Assembly: GCA_016125385.1 (NCBI GenBank)
Contig: WGLV01000022.1
Span: 310,001-374,000 of the forward strand
From: a bacterium
GTDB lineage: Bacteria > Hinthialibacterota > Hinthialibacteria > Hinthialibacterales > Hinthialibacteraceae
Length of the DNA: 64,000 bases
Direction: 5' to 3'
Positions 27,001 to 35,501 of this stretch are shown in pieces. The notes beneath the pieces are model-generated. The model did not search any database, was not told the DNA's origin, and saw only the letters and a list, made by a program, of their open reading frames with translations. The number at the start of each line of letters is the position of its first letter. Positions within the stretch are counted from its first letter, which is position 1. The position numbers and the translations under genes are program-made.

Positions 27001-27976
27001 CGTGATCCCGTTCTCCCCTGGCAATGAACCATGCGGAGCCATCCTGAGCGGCCACACGGGAAAAAATACGTTTGCCTTGCAATTGGGGCGGCGTAATACT
27101 CGACCAGCCGCGCTCTTTAGTATAGTGAGATAAGGTCAACTGCCGAAAGGAGTCGAAGCCCTCAGCCCACGTTTCGCCACTTAGACTGGAGCCGATCCAG
27201 TTCGTGTCGTGGAGGCCCGTCTGTTCCGGTCCGAACACCGTTTCTTTTCCATCATCCCAGCGGACGATTCGATCGCCGTTCCAACCCCATACCGTGTCTC
27301 CGCCATGCGTCATCATGTAGGAATGGTTCGGGTCGGCGACGTTCCATGTTTTACCCTGCTTAATGATCGTCTGATTGTCGCCACTGAACCATATTCGGCC
27401 CTGCGGATCGGAGGTGGCAGGATGAGGCAGATTTTTATAAACCCGCCATTCAAAATCGCCGGGATTCCAACGAGTGAGCAGGTTATACCCGCCCGCCCAG
27501 ACGCTGCCATCGGGGGCCTGTACGATACACTCGATATCTCGCGCGGACGACTGGATCGGGGGTGAGATTTCTCTGGGCGCCTGTCCGGTTAGCGTACAGA
27601 AAGCTCGGCGATTCTGATTGATGTTTAGATTGGTGACGACTTGGCTATTGAGGGAAATCGCCAGACAGGGCGATTCGAGGCTCTGACGAGTTTTTAACCA
27701 GTATCCAACCTGATTCTGATAAAGCCCTGAGGGACCATACACCCATAGCGAGCCATCCGGCAACTCACCCATGGATTGGAAGGGTTCATTTTCATTCACG
27801 ACTTTGTCGCCACGAAACAACGGCGACCATTGGCCTTGTTCAAACGTTACGACGCCTGAATCAGTTAGAATGTACTCTTTGCCGTGTGAGTCGCGGAAAT
27901 AATCCCACACATATTCACTCGGCAGCCCGTCCTTCACGGTGAATGACTTCCACGTTCCGTCTTTATAATGGCTCAA
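24092..27976 (-). CDS. Two-component hybrid kinase, large C-terminal fragment of a TGA-interrupted gene
   Basis: 1294 codons from a TTG; the same frame continues upstream through TGA at 28019-28021 into the signal-peptide part, so this is most likely the 3' portion of one gene. Order: reg_prop-like propeller blades (1-510), Y_Y_Y-type beta-sandwich (~515-600), one membrane helix (~608-628), coiled coil, two PAS domains, HisKA (GGIAHDFNN), HATPase (IAINARDAMP, SDNGEGM, GTGLGLATVYG) and receiver with VIVTDVVMPRLNG. The architecture is that of periplasmic polysaccharide sensors. Without the upstream part it lacks a signal peptide, so export and sensing would fail. Confidence 0.8.
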   Translation of the reverse strand: MSHYKDGTWKSFTVKDGLPSEYVWDYFRDSHGKEYILTDSGVVTFEQGQWSPLFRGDKVVNENEPFQSMGELPDGSLWVYGPSGLYQNQVGYWLKTRQSLESPCLAISLNSQVVTNLNINQNRRAFCTLTGQAPREISPPIQSSARDIECIVQAPDGSVWAGGYNLLTRWNPGDFEWRVYKNLPHPATSDPQGRIWFSGDNQTIIKQGKTWNVADPNHSYMMTHGGDTVWGWNGDRIVRWDDGKETVFGPEQTGLHDTNWIGSSLSGETWAEGFDSFRQLTLSHYTKERGWSSITPPQLQGKRIFSRVAAQDGSAWFIARGERDHDWILGNASDETWTTISNPPGLLNLHTPYIQVDSLNNLWLFGQCGLYRRDDQTGEWTAFDQFTDQIVFGMIEYGQDDYWFAVTGPAGNQGRIVHWQNGNWTEFNADIHDFCMRWGHSALIFGGDNCLFHISEDTNWRPLRIQFPEKGSINGLEAPIENELWVNIGDRTCRYNAIKSPPETFATIADSRILRGQNAQFHFSDRRRFAPGDSIRSYVFSWSLDGGEWSEFSPQSTLQIDTDTLSIGEHTLLVKARNAEGETDGTPIALGFTVNPTPLQEIPAFRLGVLLTIFAMFGLTLLTLRSKRELNEAYQNLETIVQARTRALEENRYIMEKAQTTAKFGTWLLDCNTRRIELSSYVYELLGIKPDSFPHTLGAYLQFTHPGDREALRIAIDEACKQKTPLMMDHRLLRPDGVQLWVFEQAEISPVCDNDNCSIIGAVQNITERKINEERIRRSEQRFRSYFEIPSMGLAICSPEGRWLEVNPGLINLLGYSRQELLSSDWLAALHPEEAEKGRQAFQQALDVSGQHHFELRFQQKEGQVLYCEADLQTIGSSEGVAEYVLALIHDVSDRRKAEEEKQSLEEQLRHAQKMEAVGQLAGGIAHDFNNLMTVVNGYSELLLNQKEPDDPGAIPLKQIFEAGQRAAKLTQQLLAFSRKQLLQPERINLNQILNDMTQMLQRLITENIELEILPGDDLRAIEADPGQIQQVILNIAINARDAMPSGGAIRIRTENTFLERELRFGDFSLPPGQYVLLGISDNGEGMSEAVRSHIFEPFFTTKEVGKGTGLGLATVYGIVKQSRGAIRVYSREGIGTEFEIFFPIALNSPKPEVALSDIQHDVLGHETILVVEDEQAVRGMISDSLSSFGYTVILAQDGADAIRIARETEDEIDVIVTDVVMPRLNGPEVATRVRDAHPEARVVFMSGYAMDIIDNSTIASQDAVFLQKPFSPDQLAMVIRSALTRTPPPQESD

Positions 27977-28018
27977 GCCTCCCCGGTCTTTAGCGCTGGG
28001 CCATTTATCACAGCAAAA

Positions 28019-28459
28019 TCATAATCCACCATCGGCCGCCTGATGGATGCGGCGTACGCTTTGACCCGCCAACCCGGTTTGCGAGCCGTGGGTGTAGAAT
28101 TTTTTTTCGGAAGGATCGAACTCACCCGCGCCCTGGTCCGTGCCGATCCATACGCGCCCATCGCTGGTGACGCATACGCAACGTACCATTGAGGACGGGA
28201 GTCCGTCATCTTCAGTGAAATGACTCCAGTCATAGCCGTTGAAGTAAAAAAGGCCGTTTGACGATGCGACCCACGCTGAAGAATCGTCCTCAAAGTCGAT
28301 ATAGAACACTCTCTGGCCATTGAGTTGGATCTCATTGAGATAGGAAGCGACGCTGAATTTCGATTGAAGTACGACGGGCTGAAAAGGTTCATTTTCCGAT
28401 TGTGAAAATGAGGTGAGGGAGAATAAGGACAGAAAGAAGAAAAACAGAGAAAATTGCAT
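28019..28459 (-). CDS. N-terminal fragment of the interrupted reg_prop hybrid kinase
   Basis: 146 codons: signal peptide (MQFSLFFFFLSLFSLTSFS) then two propeller blades, SSAWVASSNGLFYFNG and GRVWIGTDQGAGEFD. It stops at TGA directly after AADGGL. In the other blades the position is Trp (SAWVAS, RVWIGT), and the frame after the TGA continues the blade (FCCDKWPSAKDRGGL then SHYKDGTWKSF). A TGG-to-TGA change is the simplest reading. The product alone would be a secreted stub. Confidence 0.75.
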   Translation of the reverse strand: MQFSLFFFFLSLFSLTSFSQSENEPFQPVVLQSKFSVASYLNEIQLNGQRVFYIDFEDDSSAWVASSNGLFYFNGYDWSHFTEDDGLPSSMVRCVCVTSDGRVWIGTDQGAGEFDPSEKKFYTHGSQTGLAGQSVRRIHQAADGGL

Positions 28460-28595
28460 GGATCAGGTTGTTGTGTCTCGAAGTTTTGCAGAATTTTACC
28501 TTAGGAGTGGTTATTTAGCGAGTGCAAATAAACAAGCCTTTTCCCTTCATTGCGTAGATTATCGAAATAATGACGGATTTGTTTCGACAAGCAGG

Positions 28596-29168
28596 TCATG
28601 GTGCGACTGGTTCAACGAGGGGTTGCTTGATGGTATACCAGCCACCACCGGAGACGCGATGCAAATCGCCCCGGCTGTAAAGGCCGTTGCTGGTTGAATA
28701 GGTTTTTCCGCCCCATTCCAGATCGGGGCCGATCGCATAAAACACCCAGCCTCCTCCCGCGCCCTGGCTCCATTCCGGCGTATTTTCATATCCCATGCCG
28801 AGCAGCACGCGCAGATAGCCCCGGTCTCCATCGAATTCGTGATAATGGGGGAATCCATAAGCGGGCCATTGAGCGACGAGACCACCTTTTCGCTGGAAGG
28901 GATCAATGGGGCGGCTGGATAAATAGGCGATGGGCGTGGTGGCCCAGTTGTTTTGGGTTTCGCAGTCGCAGTGATCGGGCGAGATATTGTTGTCGACGCG
29001 GAACATGGCGGCCGCCTGATCGAGCAGGCGCATGCTCTCGACGGTCTGAGAGACTTTGGCGCGCATCTGGGCCTGGAGGTAGTTAGGCACGGCGATGGCC
29101 GTGAGAATGCCGATGATCGCGGCGGCGATCAGTAATTCGATAAGCGAAAACGCACGGCGGCGATTCAA
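28596..29168 (-). CDS. Type II/IV pseudopilin
   Basis: 190 aa from a TTG that has GGAGG eight bases upstream; an ATG seven codons earlier (29189) has no ribosome site. The leader MNRRRA precedes FSLIELLIAAAIIGILTAIAVPNYLQAQMRAKV, with Glu at mature position 5. The body has an extra Cys pair region (DHCDCETQ) and the C-terminal motif YAIGPD then STSNGLYSRGDLHR, a variant of the GDI motif of its relatives. It follows, on the same strand, the W-A-L-Y gene at 29252-30700. Confidence 0.85.
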   Translation of the reverse strand: MNRRRAFSLIELLIAAAIIGILTAIAVPNYLQAQMRAKVSQTVESMRLLDQAAAMFRVDNNISPDHCDCETQNNWATTPIAYLSSRPIDPFQRKGGLVAQWPAYGFPHYHEFDGDRGYLRVLLGMGYENTPEWSQGAGGGWVFYAIGPDLEWGGKTYSTSNGLYSRGDLHRVSGGGWYTIKQPLVEPVAP

Positions 29169-29190
29169 CGAACGGGCCTCCAAGTCCATA

Positions 29191-29223
29191 AGAAAGGGGA
29201 CGTGGAAATTGTTCCACGTCCCC
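29191..29223 (-). terminator. Terminator between W-A-L-Y gene and pseudopilin
   Basis: Twelve-bp perfect stem GGGGACGTGGAA / TTCCACGTCCCC with a 4-base loop, followed on the minus strand by TTTCTT. Confidence 0.85.
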
Positions 29224-29251
29224 CGGGTATGTCAATGCAGGTCAGTCTGGA

Positions 29252-30700
29252 TCAGTTATACAACGCCCAGTCGGAAGCGGAGGAGCTGCCGAAAGGCGAA
29301 GCGAATACACGCAAGGCGACTTCACCCTTGCCCGCGCTGGACTGGCTGAAGTTTTTGTCACGCCACAAAACGGCGACGATGCCGTTACGCATATCAACTA
29401 CCGGATCCGCGTCATCCGCGACGACGTCATTGGCGGTGATTCCGGAGATGATAAACGAAGGAGTGGCGGGCGATCCGTCGGCGTTGAAGAAGCGGGCGCA
29501 GACGGCGCTTCCGCCGGTGAAGTCGACGATGTCCTTGTTTTCATAGACCACTACGAAATTGCCGGCTTCATCGATGGCGCAATCGGCTGAGTTGGCGCCC
29601 GTGCCAAGCGTTTCGTCCTGAGGAGCCGAAACCAGTTTAGGGGCCAGTTTCATAGAGCCGTCTTTCGACCAGACAGCCGCAAAGACATTGTTATCAGCCG
29701 AAGGAGCGTCGGCAGTACCTTTTGACGGCTGAGCGATCAGGACGTCGCCATTGGTGTTGGCGTCAACGCCCGTGCTTCCACCACGGCCGCCCGCATTCAA
29801 TTGAGGAGCGGCGGTTTCCATGGCGATGGAATCGCCCATCGGGGTCAGGTCATTGTTCATCATACGAAGATAAACCTTGCCGCCCGCTTCATAGCGAACC
29901 GCGAATCCACCATTAAACGGAGCCGCGCCTTTCCAGATGTTGGCGTCAGCGTCTTCCTGCTGAACCGCGACCGGTCCAGCGACAACCTCGCCGCCGTCTT
30001 TTGAAACGCCAGCGATAATAGTTTTGTGGTCGGAGGCAAAACCGAACAGGTCGACGGCGTCGGTATTCTGGCCGTTCTGCGCGATCGAGCAGACGTTGCC
30101 ATCGCTCAGGTAGAAGGGTTCGCCCATACGAGCGGTGCCGGGCAGGGTCAGGTAGTCGATCGGGTAGGTGACGAAGATCGAGTGACGAACGCTGCCGTCG
30201 TTGTTGAAGGTGGTGACGGCGGGGTTGTCCTGGTCGGTGCCGAGAGGCAGTTCAGGAGCCGCGTTGCTGGGGTCTTCAGCGGTTCCGTCCCAATCCCAGA
30301 AAGTCGAGCCATACGCAAAACCGCCACCGAACTGATTGGCGTTGATTTTGGGCGCCCAGTTGCCGCCGAGGCCGATCAGGGTTCCGTCATTACGATAGTG
30401 ACCGCGAACCGTGTCTGTCAGACGAGTTCCGCTCTGATCGTAGAGCAGCCACGCCGCAGCCAGCCCCACGCCAGCGGGGACATCCGCGTTCTTGTCGTCT
30501 TCCCAGCCAAGAGCGATGTTGCCATTGGACAGTACGGAAATGGCGAGCGATTCAAGGCTGCCGCCATTGCCGATCGCGCTATCGGTTACGATCAGCGTGT
30601 CGGTCATCGGAGTTACGCCGGCTTCAGAGACGGAAACCGGTTGGGCCCAGGCGCCTGCCGCAACGAACAGGCCGAGTGCCGCGAGTGCAAGTTTCTTCAT
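29252..30700 (-). CDS. Exported propeller-like protein ending in W-A-L-Y-N
   Basis: 482 aa. GGAGG seven bases before the ATG selects MKKLALAALGLFVAAGAWAQ, a clear signal peptide; an open extension upstream is ignored. The body has repeated strands (NGNIALGWEDD, RHSIFVTYPID, NFVVVYENKD, IVAVLWRDKN) like a multi-bladed propeller, no catalytic motif, and the C-terminus SSSASDWALYN. It is the third member of the W-[SA]-L-Y set, again beside a pseudopilin gene. Expected to be secreted or surface-held; function unknown. Confidence 0.8.
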   Translation of the reverse strand: MKKLALAALGLFVAAGAWAQPVSVSEAGVTPMTDTLIVTDSAIGNGGSLESLAISVLSNGNIALGWEDDKNADVPAGVGLAAAWLLYDQSGTRLTDTVRGHYRNDGTLIGLGGNWAPKINANQFGGGFAYGSTFWDWDGTAEDPSNAAPELPLGTDQDNPAVTTFNNDGSVRHSIFVTYPIDYLTLPGTARMGEPFYLSDGNVCSIAQNGQNTDAVDLFGFASDHKTIIAGVSKDGGEVVAGPVAVQQEDADANIWKGAAPFNGGFAVRYEAGGKVYLRMMNNDLTPMGDSIAMETAAPQLNAGGRGGSTGVDANTNGDVLIAQPSKGTADAPSADNNVFAAVWSKDGSMKLAPKLVSAPQDETLGTGANSADCAIDEAGNFVVVYENKDIVDFTGGSAVCARFFNADGSPATPSFIISGITANDVVADDADPVVDMRNGIVAVLWRDKNFSQSSAGKGEVALRVFASPFGSSSASDWALYN

Positions 30701-30958
30701 AGTCCATCCTCCATGTTTTAAACATACTCTCAAGATTTTACGCGAGGTTTTTCAGAACTCCGTTCGAACGATCAGTAAGGCTTTCTGTGTAGTGACAGGG
30801 TGCGGTTTTCGAGCGGGGAGCTGAAAAAATCAGCGGTTCCAACTTTTCAAGCTGGATGAAAAACAAGCAAATCCGGGCATCACCTCCCATGACAAACGAT
30901 TTGAATTATCAGCCAGAGGTGCGGGGACAAATGAAGGAGTGATTCAGTAGATCAGGTT

Positions 30959-30987
30959 ACTATATAAAGATTTGATTTTTGTTTCAA
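30959..30987 (-). promoter_or_regulatory. Sigma-70-type promoter
   Basis: On the minus strand TTGAAA, 17 bases, TATAGT, in an AT-rich patch; it would drive the W-A-L-Y gene. Confidence 0.5.
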
Positions 30988-31094
30988 TATATAAATAAAT
31001 CATTTTTTGATCCACGAAACAAGAGGGTTATCAAAAGCATCCGGGATTCCGGCGGCTCTTTAAGGGAGTTTGATGGGGAAGCTAGCGTGAGATT

Positions 31095-31125
31095 AAAAAC
31101 GCCCCGGGGCGACCCGGGGCGTTTT
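31095..31125 (-). terminator. rpoD terminator
   Basis: Thirteen-bp stem AAAACGCCCCGGG / CCCGGGGCGTTTT with a 4-base loop; the minus-strand 3' side runs into T residues. Confidence 0.9.
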
Positions 31126-31150
31126 GAGAGCATGTTTTATTGACGACGGA

Positions 31151-32893
31151 TCAATCGACGAAATCGCGCAGTTTGCGGCTGCGGATGGGGTGGCGCAGTT
31201 TGCGCAATGCTTTGGTTTCGATCTGGCGGACGCGTTCACGGGTGACGCCGAAGCGGTTGCCGACCTCTTCGAGGGTACGCTGATAGCCGTCGCCGATTCC
31301 AAAACGAAGGCGCAACACGGTTTCTTCACGCTCGGTCAGCGTTTTGAGAACCTGTTCGACCTGATCGTACATCATCGTTTCTGAGGTTTTGTTTGAAGGC
31401 GATATGGCGTTTTTGTCTTCAATGAAATCGCCGAAATGAGTGTCGCCGTCGTCGCCCACAGGCGTTTCAAGTGAAATGGGCTGCTGGGCGATTTTGAAGA
31501 CGCCACGCACCTTGTCGACCGGCATGGCGATGTGTTTTGAAATCTCTTCGGGAGTCGGCTCGCGGCCAAGTTCCTGGACCATGCGGCGGGAGATGCGGGT
31601 GATCTTGTTGATGGTTTCGATCATGTGGACCGGGATGCGAATCGTCCGCGCCTGGTCGGCGATGGCGCGGGTGACGGCCTGACGGATCCACCAGGTGGCG
31701 TAGGTGCTGAACTTGTAGCCGCGGCGGTATTCGAATTTATCAACCGCGCGCATGAGACCAATGTTGCCTTCCTGAATCAGGTCGAGGAACTGCAAGCCGC
31801 GATTGGTGTAGTTCTTCGCGATTGACACGACGAGACGGAGGTTGGCTTTGACTACGTCCATCTTGGCCTGATGGGCGATTCGTTCGCCTTCGCGGATCAT
31901 CTCATACGTACGGGTGAACGAATCGGGATCGTCGTCGAGTTCTTTGAGACTTTTGGCGAGACGCTCTTGAGCGCGAGCGTAGCGCTTTGAAATTTGCAGC
32001 AGGTCTTCGCGATTTTTGCCGGTGCGCTTTTCGAGCTCACTGCGACCGAACGTGGTGTTGCGCAGTTTGCGGAAAAACTCCTCCAGTTTGGAGGCGGACA
32101 GTTTCAAGCGTTTTTCGATGGAATGAATGTCATTGCGCGCTTCCTGGATGCGGCGTTGAAGCGCGACCATTTTTTTCGCGATGCGCCCGACTTGTTCATG
32201 ATCGAGTTTCATCGAAATGAGCAGATTGCCGAGGCGTTGCTTTTTTTCCTGAAGCGTCTTGGGATTTTTTCTGGAGGCGCGGCGTTCGTATTTAAAGACC
32301 TGGGTTTGATCTTTATGGAGCTGAGCGAGTTTTGCTCGCAGGTCTTTGAGCACCGTGTCGCGATCGAATTCGGCGAAATCTTCTTTCAGGTCGAAGTTTT
32401 GAATCATGTCTTCGGCCTTGGCGCGGCCGTTTTCGAGGCGGTCGACCAGTTTGCTGATTTCGCGGAGACCGGTCTTGCTCTGGGCCAGCGCGCGGCATAC
32501 TTTGAAGCGGCCCGATTCAATTCGCTTGGCCAGTTCGATTTCCTGTTCACGGGTGAGCAGGGGCACGCGTCCCATTTCGCGCAGGTACAGGCGCACGGGA
32601 TCGTCGACCCCGATGCGTTCTTCATGATACTCGTCTTCTTCTTCCTCTTCGGCTTCGGCGTTGCGCAACTGTTTTGCGTCTGAGGCGGTCATCTCATAAT
32701 CATCGACGACGGGAATTTCGAGGTCGTTCAGCGCGATGAACATGTCGTCGAGTTCTTCCACGCTCATCGCCTCGTCGTTGATCATGCGATTGACGTCATC
32801 GTATGTCAGGCGGCCGTTGCGTTCTCCCAGTTCGATCAGCTTGCGGAATTTAGGGTCTTTCTGCATTCCTTCGAGGGGTTTCTGCTTCGCCAT
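31151..32893 (-). CDS. rpoD: Primary RNA polymerase sigma factor (sigma-70)
   Basis: 580 aa. Residues 1-60 resemble sigma region 1.1; an acidic run (81-92) precedes [12 protein letters not shown] (region 1.2). Regions 2.1-2.4 are complete ([41 protein letters not shown] in overlapping pieces), then region 3 and region 4 with [18 protein letters not shown] as the -35-binding helix-turn-helix. A group 1 housekeeping factor; the non-conserved region between 1.2 and 2.1 is about 190 residues and rich in charged coiled-coil sequence. Monocistronic. Confidence 0.96.
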   Translation of the reverse strand: MAKQKPLEGMQKDPKFRKLIELGERNGRLTYDDVNRMINDEAMSVEELDDMFIALNDLEIPVVDDYEMTASDAKQLRNAEAEEEEEDEYHEERIGVDDPVRLYLREMGRVPLLTREQEIELAKRIESGRFKVCRALAQSKTGLREISKLVDRLENGRAKAEDMIQNFDLKEDFAEFDRDTVLKDLRAKLAQLHKDQTQVFKYERRASRKNPKTLQEKKQRLGNLLISMKLDHEQVGRIAKKMVALQRRIQEARNDIHSIEKRLKLSASKLEEFFRKLRNTTFGRSELEKRTGKNREDLLQISKRYARAQERLAKSLKELDDDPDSFTRTYEMIREGERIAHQAKMDVVKANLRLVVSIAKNYTNRGLQFLDLIQEGNIGLMRAVDKFEYRRGYKFSTYATWWIRQAVTRAIADQARTIRIPVHMIETINKITRISRRMVQELGREPTPEEISKHIAMPVDKVRGVFKIAQQPISLETPVGDDGDTHFGDFIEDKNAISPSNKTSETMMYDQVEQVLKTLTEREETVLRLRFGIGDGYQRTLEEVGNRFGVTRERVRQIETKALRKLRHPIRSRKLRDFVD

Positions 32894-33314
32894 GGACCAT
32901 TCTCCCTAAGGTCATTCAAGATACGGATTACGTTTCCCACTTCAAAAAAAATCCAGATGAACACACACAAATACACACACAGACGGTTCCCTCAAACCGT
33001 TACTTCTTAAACATCCTATCGAACTCAAAACATGGTAAGAGTGTTGGGGGGGTGGAAGGATAGACGAGGAATTTGTGTCTTCCTTCATTGCGACGGAAAG
33101 TTGGATTAACCACTACAATCACGATCCGCGTTGTCCGTTCTCTTTGAGGCTCAAGCCCGCCGAGCGTTGCATCCCATCGGGCTTTTCTCGATCATCCTTG
33201 GCAGAGTATAGACGCGTTTTCACATCGGGCAAGAGAGTTCCCGAAGAAAAAATTCATGCGTGTTTATTTGCGATCAATCCAGATCGAAATGGTGTTTTTT
33301 ACTTTATTCAGCGA
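32894..33314 (-). other. Intergenic region upstream of rpoD
   Basis: 421 bases. It contains an AC/GT-rich run (32955-32982) and a 6-bp hairpin (ACGGTT / AACCGT, 32983-33000) in what would be the rpoD leader. A stem around GCCCG at 33151-33184 has no T-run in the needed direction. No coding sequence is seen. Confidence 0.45.
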
Positions 33315-34832
33315 TTACTTGATAAACGAATTTTCGGAAAGATTGAGTTCGGCGAGGTAATAGCCCGGTTCGTTATCAGGGATGGCGTCGACGACGTCGC
33401 CCATGCGATTGATGAGTCCGGTGACGCCCGTGTTGGCGTCGCGCAAAACAGGCAGACGCGATTCAACCGCGCGGAACTGGCACTGGATGAAATGCTGTCG
33501 CAGGCCGGCCGATCGTTTGAACCATGCGTCATTGGTTATGACGACGAGAAAATCCGCGCCGTTTTTTTGCGCGAGACGCGCCTGCCACGACAGGGTTGAT
33601 TCGAAACAGATGGAGACGGCGAAGCGCGGTCCCTTGCGCGTCTGGAACAGGGTCTGATGCGAGCCCGGTTGAAAGATGCCGGCGCCGGCTTCTTCAATCA
33701 GCGTTTCGATGTAGTAAAACGGCCAGTAGGAACCCCACGGAATCCATTCGCCATACGGGACGAGATGCATCTTGTCGTAGGACGGCGACTGTTTCAACGC
33801 AAGGGTAGGCGGTTCGCCGCCGATCAGATCGGGACGGAAGTGAAGCGCGCGATTGTAATACTGATAGTGGCCTTCATCGATCTCGACGGCGTGAACGGAA
33901 CCGGTCAGTAGTTCGACGTCATGTTCGCTGGAGAACTCGATGATTTTGCTCAGCCCTTCGTCCCAGTAATTGAGCGGGTAGGGAATCGTACTCTCAGGCC
34001 ACACGATCAGATCGGGGGATTCGCTCATCGCCTGTCGTGAAAGTTCAAGGTATCGGTCAAGCATCTGCTGAATGGACGCGGAATCTTTTTCATCCTGCGC
34101 GAACGCGCCCTGGATCAGCGCGACGCGAAACCGGTTGATGGATGAATCATTCGCGGGGGAGAGCTGGCCGCGTCTGACGTAGCCCGCCGCGTCAATCGCG
34201 AGAAGAAGAACAACCAGACTTACAGCGTACGCCAGCGGCAGGCGAGGCGCAGGAAGCGCCTGCCGATCGGGTGAGCGGCGGATGAGGCTCCATACCCAGG
34301 GAACGGTTTCGGACAGGGCGGCGTTGAGAGAGACGATGAAGAACGATAGGCCGGTGATTCCAAACCACTCGATCGCCTGACGAAGCGCTTTCATATTAAA
34401 GACGGCGTGCCCGGCGAACCCCCATGAAAAAGCAAACCAGCCCAGCGATCGAAGATATTCGACCGCGGCCCAGGAGAATCCGAAAAGCAAGACGCCGAAA
34501 CGGCGGTCGCGAAACCGGCTCCATATCCAGAATGAAGGGATGTATGAGGCGCCCAGCACCAGTGCAAGGAGTAGTAACGCGGGGCCTGCGACGAGAAACA
34601 GCCAGTGGAGCAGGAGAAGGTTGTAGGCGAAGCCTGTTAACAAGCCGAGCCAGATCGCGCGTCTTGATTCATTCTTTCTTACGCGCGTCAGAGCGGGTAA
34701 CAATGCGATCCAGATCAGAAACGAACAATCGAACGGGGGAAACGCCGCGGCGAACAATGCGGCGGACAGCAGCGCGCACGCGCAATCAATGCGATCCAGA
34801 TTCGGGATCAAATTCGAGATCGTCTTCTTCAC
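33315..34832 (-). CDS. lnt: Apolipoprotein N-acyltransferase
   Basis: 505 aa, GTG start 47 bases inside the end of yacG. The N-terminal ~210 residues have six or more membrane segments, then a nitrilase-type periplasmic domain with Glu in VWPESTIPY, Lys in DKMHLVPYGEWIPWG and Cys in ISICFESTLSW-like VSICFEST, the expected Glu-Lys-Cys triad. It transfers the third acyl chain to lipoproteins at the outer face of the inner membrane. This agrees with the several lipobox proteins in the window. Confidence 0.93.
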   Translation of the reverse strand: MKKTISNLIPNLDRIDCACALLSAALFAAAFPPFDCSFLIWIALLPALTRVRKNESRRAIWLGLLTGFAYNLLLLHWLFLVAGPALLLLALVLGASYIPSFWIWSRFRDRRFGVLLFGFSWAAVEYLRSLGWFAFSWGFAGHAVFNMKALRQAIEWFGITGLSFFIVSLNAALSETVPWVWSLIRRSPDRQALPAPRLPLAYAVSLVVLLLAIDAAGYVRRGQLSPANDSSINRFRVALIQGAFAQDEKDSASIQQMLDRYLELSRQAMSESPDLIVWPESTIPYPLNYWDEGLSKIIEFSSEHDVELLTGSVHAVEIDEGHYQYYNRALHFRPDLIGGEPPTLALKQSPSYDKMHLVPYGEWIPWGSYWPFYYIETLIEEAGAGIFQPGSHQTLFQTRKGPRFAVSICFESTLSWQARLAQKNGADFLVVITNDAWFKRSAGLRQHFIQCQFRAVESRLPVLRDANTGVTGLINRMGDVVDAIPDNEPGYYLAELNLSENSFIK

Positions 34833-34989
34833 GGGGCAGGGGCTCGCTTATGCTGTAATCGCCGCTGAACCAGCGGCCCAAGTCGACCATCTTACAGCGG
34901 GGACTGCAGAACGGAAACGTCGGCGTTCGAATACCTTCGGGCAAGGGTTGGCCGCAGGTTCGGCAGTGAATTCTGATTACGTCAGCCAT
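34786..34989 (-). CDS. yacG: DNA gyrase inhibitor YacG-type zinc protein
   Basis: 67 aa with Cys9, Cys12, Cys28 and Cys32 (CRTCG and FCSPRC), then KMVDLGRWFSGDYSI, the family signature. Known members bind zinc and inhibit GyrB. The acidic tail overlaps the GTG of lnt by 47 bases, so the two genes are coupled. Confidence 0.9.
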   Translation of the reverse strand: MADVIRIHCRTCGQPLPEGIRTPTFPFCSPRCKMVDLGRWFSGDYSISEPLPREEDDLEFDPESGSH

Positions 34990-35197
34990 TGGTCATCCTT
35001 CGCGGGTGGATTAGGTTGCCGTTTCCATTGTAAACGGGACGGCGAAACCGGCAATGGAGAAAACGAGAGGTTCAAGCGCCGCCTTCATCGGCCGATGGTA
35101 TAGAACACGCCACGTTTTTTTGGAACCTCCGGGCGGAAATGAACTATACTATGAATAGAATCGCGCCCCGCCATGATACGGCGGTGAAAGGAGCGGG

Positions 35198-35473
35198 ATG
35201 ATGGAAAAGACCGACGTCCTGATGGTCTGGGGAGTCATCATTCTATTGTGCCTCTTATCGTTGACGCGACCTTCGGAGTGGTGGAAGGCGATCCGTCATA
35301 TTTATCGCGATCTGGTGAACGGGTTAAAATGGCAGCCCTATCTGCCCTATATCACGGGCGGGATGAAAAAGGGCAAAGCGCCCTCCCAACAGATGTTTGA
35401 TTTCGACGGCAAACCCGAACACGGCGCGCCGGGCCGCGATGCAATCTTTCCGCGTTCGCGGCGATCGACCTGA
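35198..35473 (+). CDS. Hypothetical small membrane protein, 91 aa
   Basis: AAAGGAG precedes tandem ATGs. Residues 8-21 (MVWGVIILLCLLSL) are one membrane segment, then WWKAIRHIYRDLVNG amphipathic helix and a basic, disordered tail. TATACT at 35145-35150 may be its -10. A terminator follows. No family recognised. Confidence 0.6.
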   Translation: MMEKTDVLMVWGVIILLCLLSLTRPSEWWKAIRHIYRDLVNGLKWQPYLPYITGGMKKGKAPSQQMFDFDGKPEHGAPGRDAIFPRSRRST

Positions 35474-35501
35474 CCCAAAACCCTGAACCAGAAGAGCACT
35501 C

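Larger units (their letters stand above)
30701..31150 (-). other. Intergenic leader region
   Basis: 450 bases between the W-A-L-Y gene and rpoD, partly AT-rich. It holds the promoter at 30959-30987 and the rpoD terminator. No coding sequence is evident. The predicted leader of the downstream gene is about 250 bases. Confidence 0.5.

Noticed and set aside
28019-28021. TGA read as Trp through an altered genetic code
   Set aside because: Many genes here end normally at TGA (for example 1499-1501 and 20000-20002) and Trp is coded by TGG.
28019-28021. TGA as selenocysteine
   Set aside because: The position is Trp in sibling blades, and no catalytic role or clear SECIS-like hairpin is seen.
27973-28392. 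139-codon minus-strand frame bridging the interrupted kinase gene, which could suggest a frameshift
   Set aside because: The two kinase parts are in the same frame and joined through a TGA; the bridging frame has no domain character.
32955-32982. AC/GT-rich run upstream of rpoD as a regulatory repeat
   Set aside because: Too short and irregular to call a microsatellite or binding-site array.
33151-33184. GCCCG stem after lnt as its terminator
   Set aside because: The only T-run is on the plus strand, where no gene ends.
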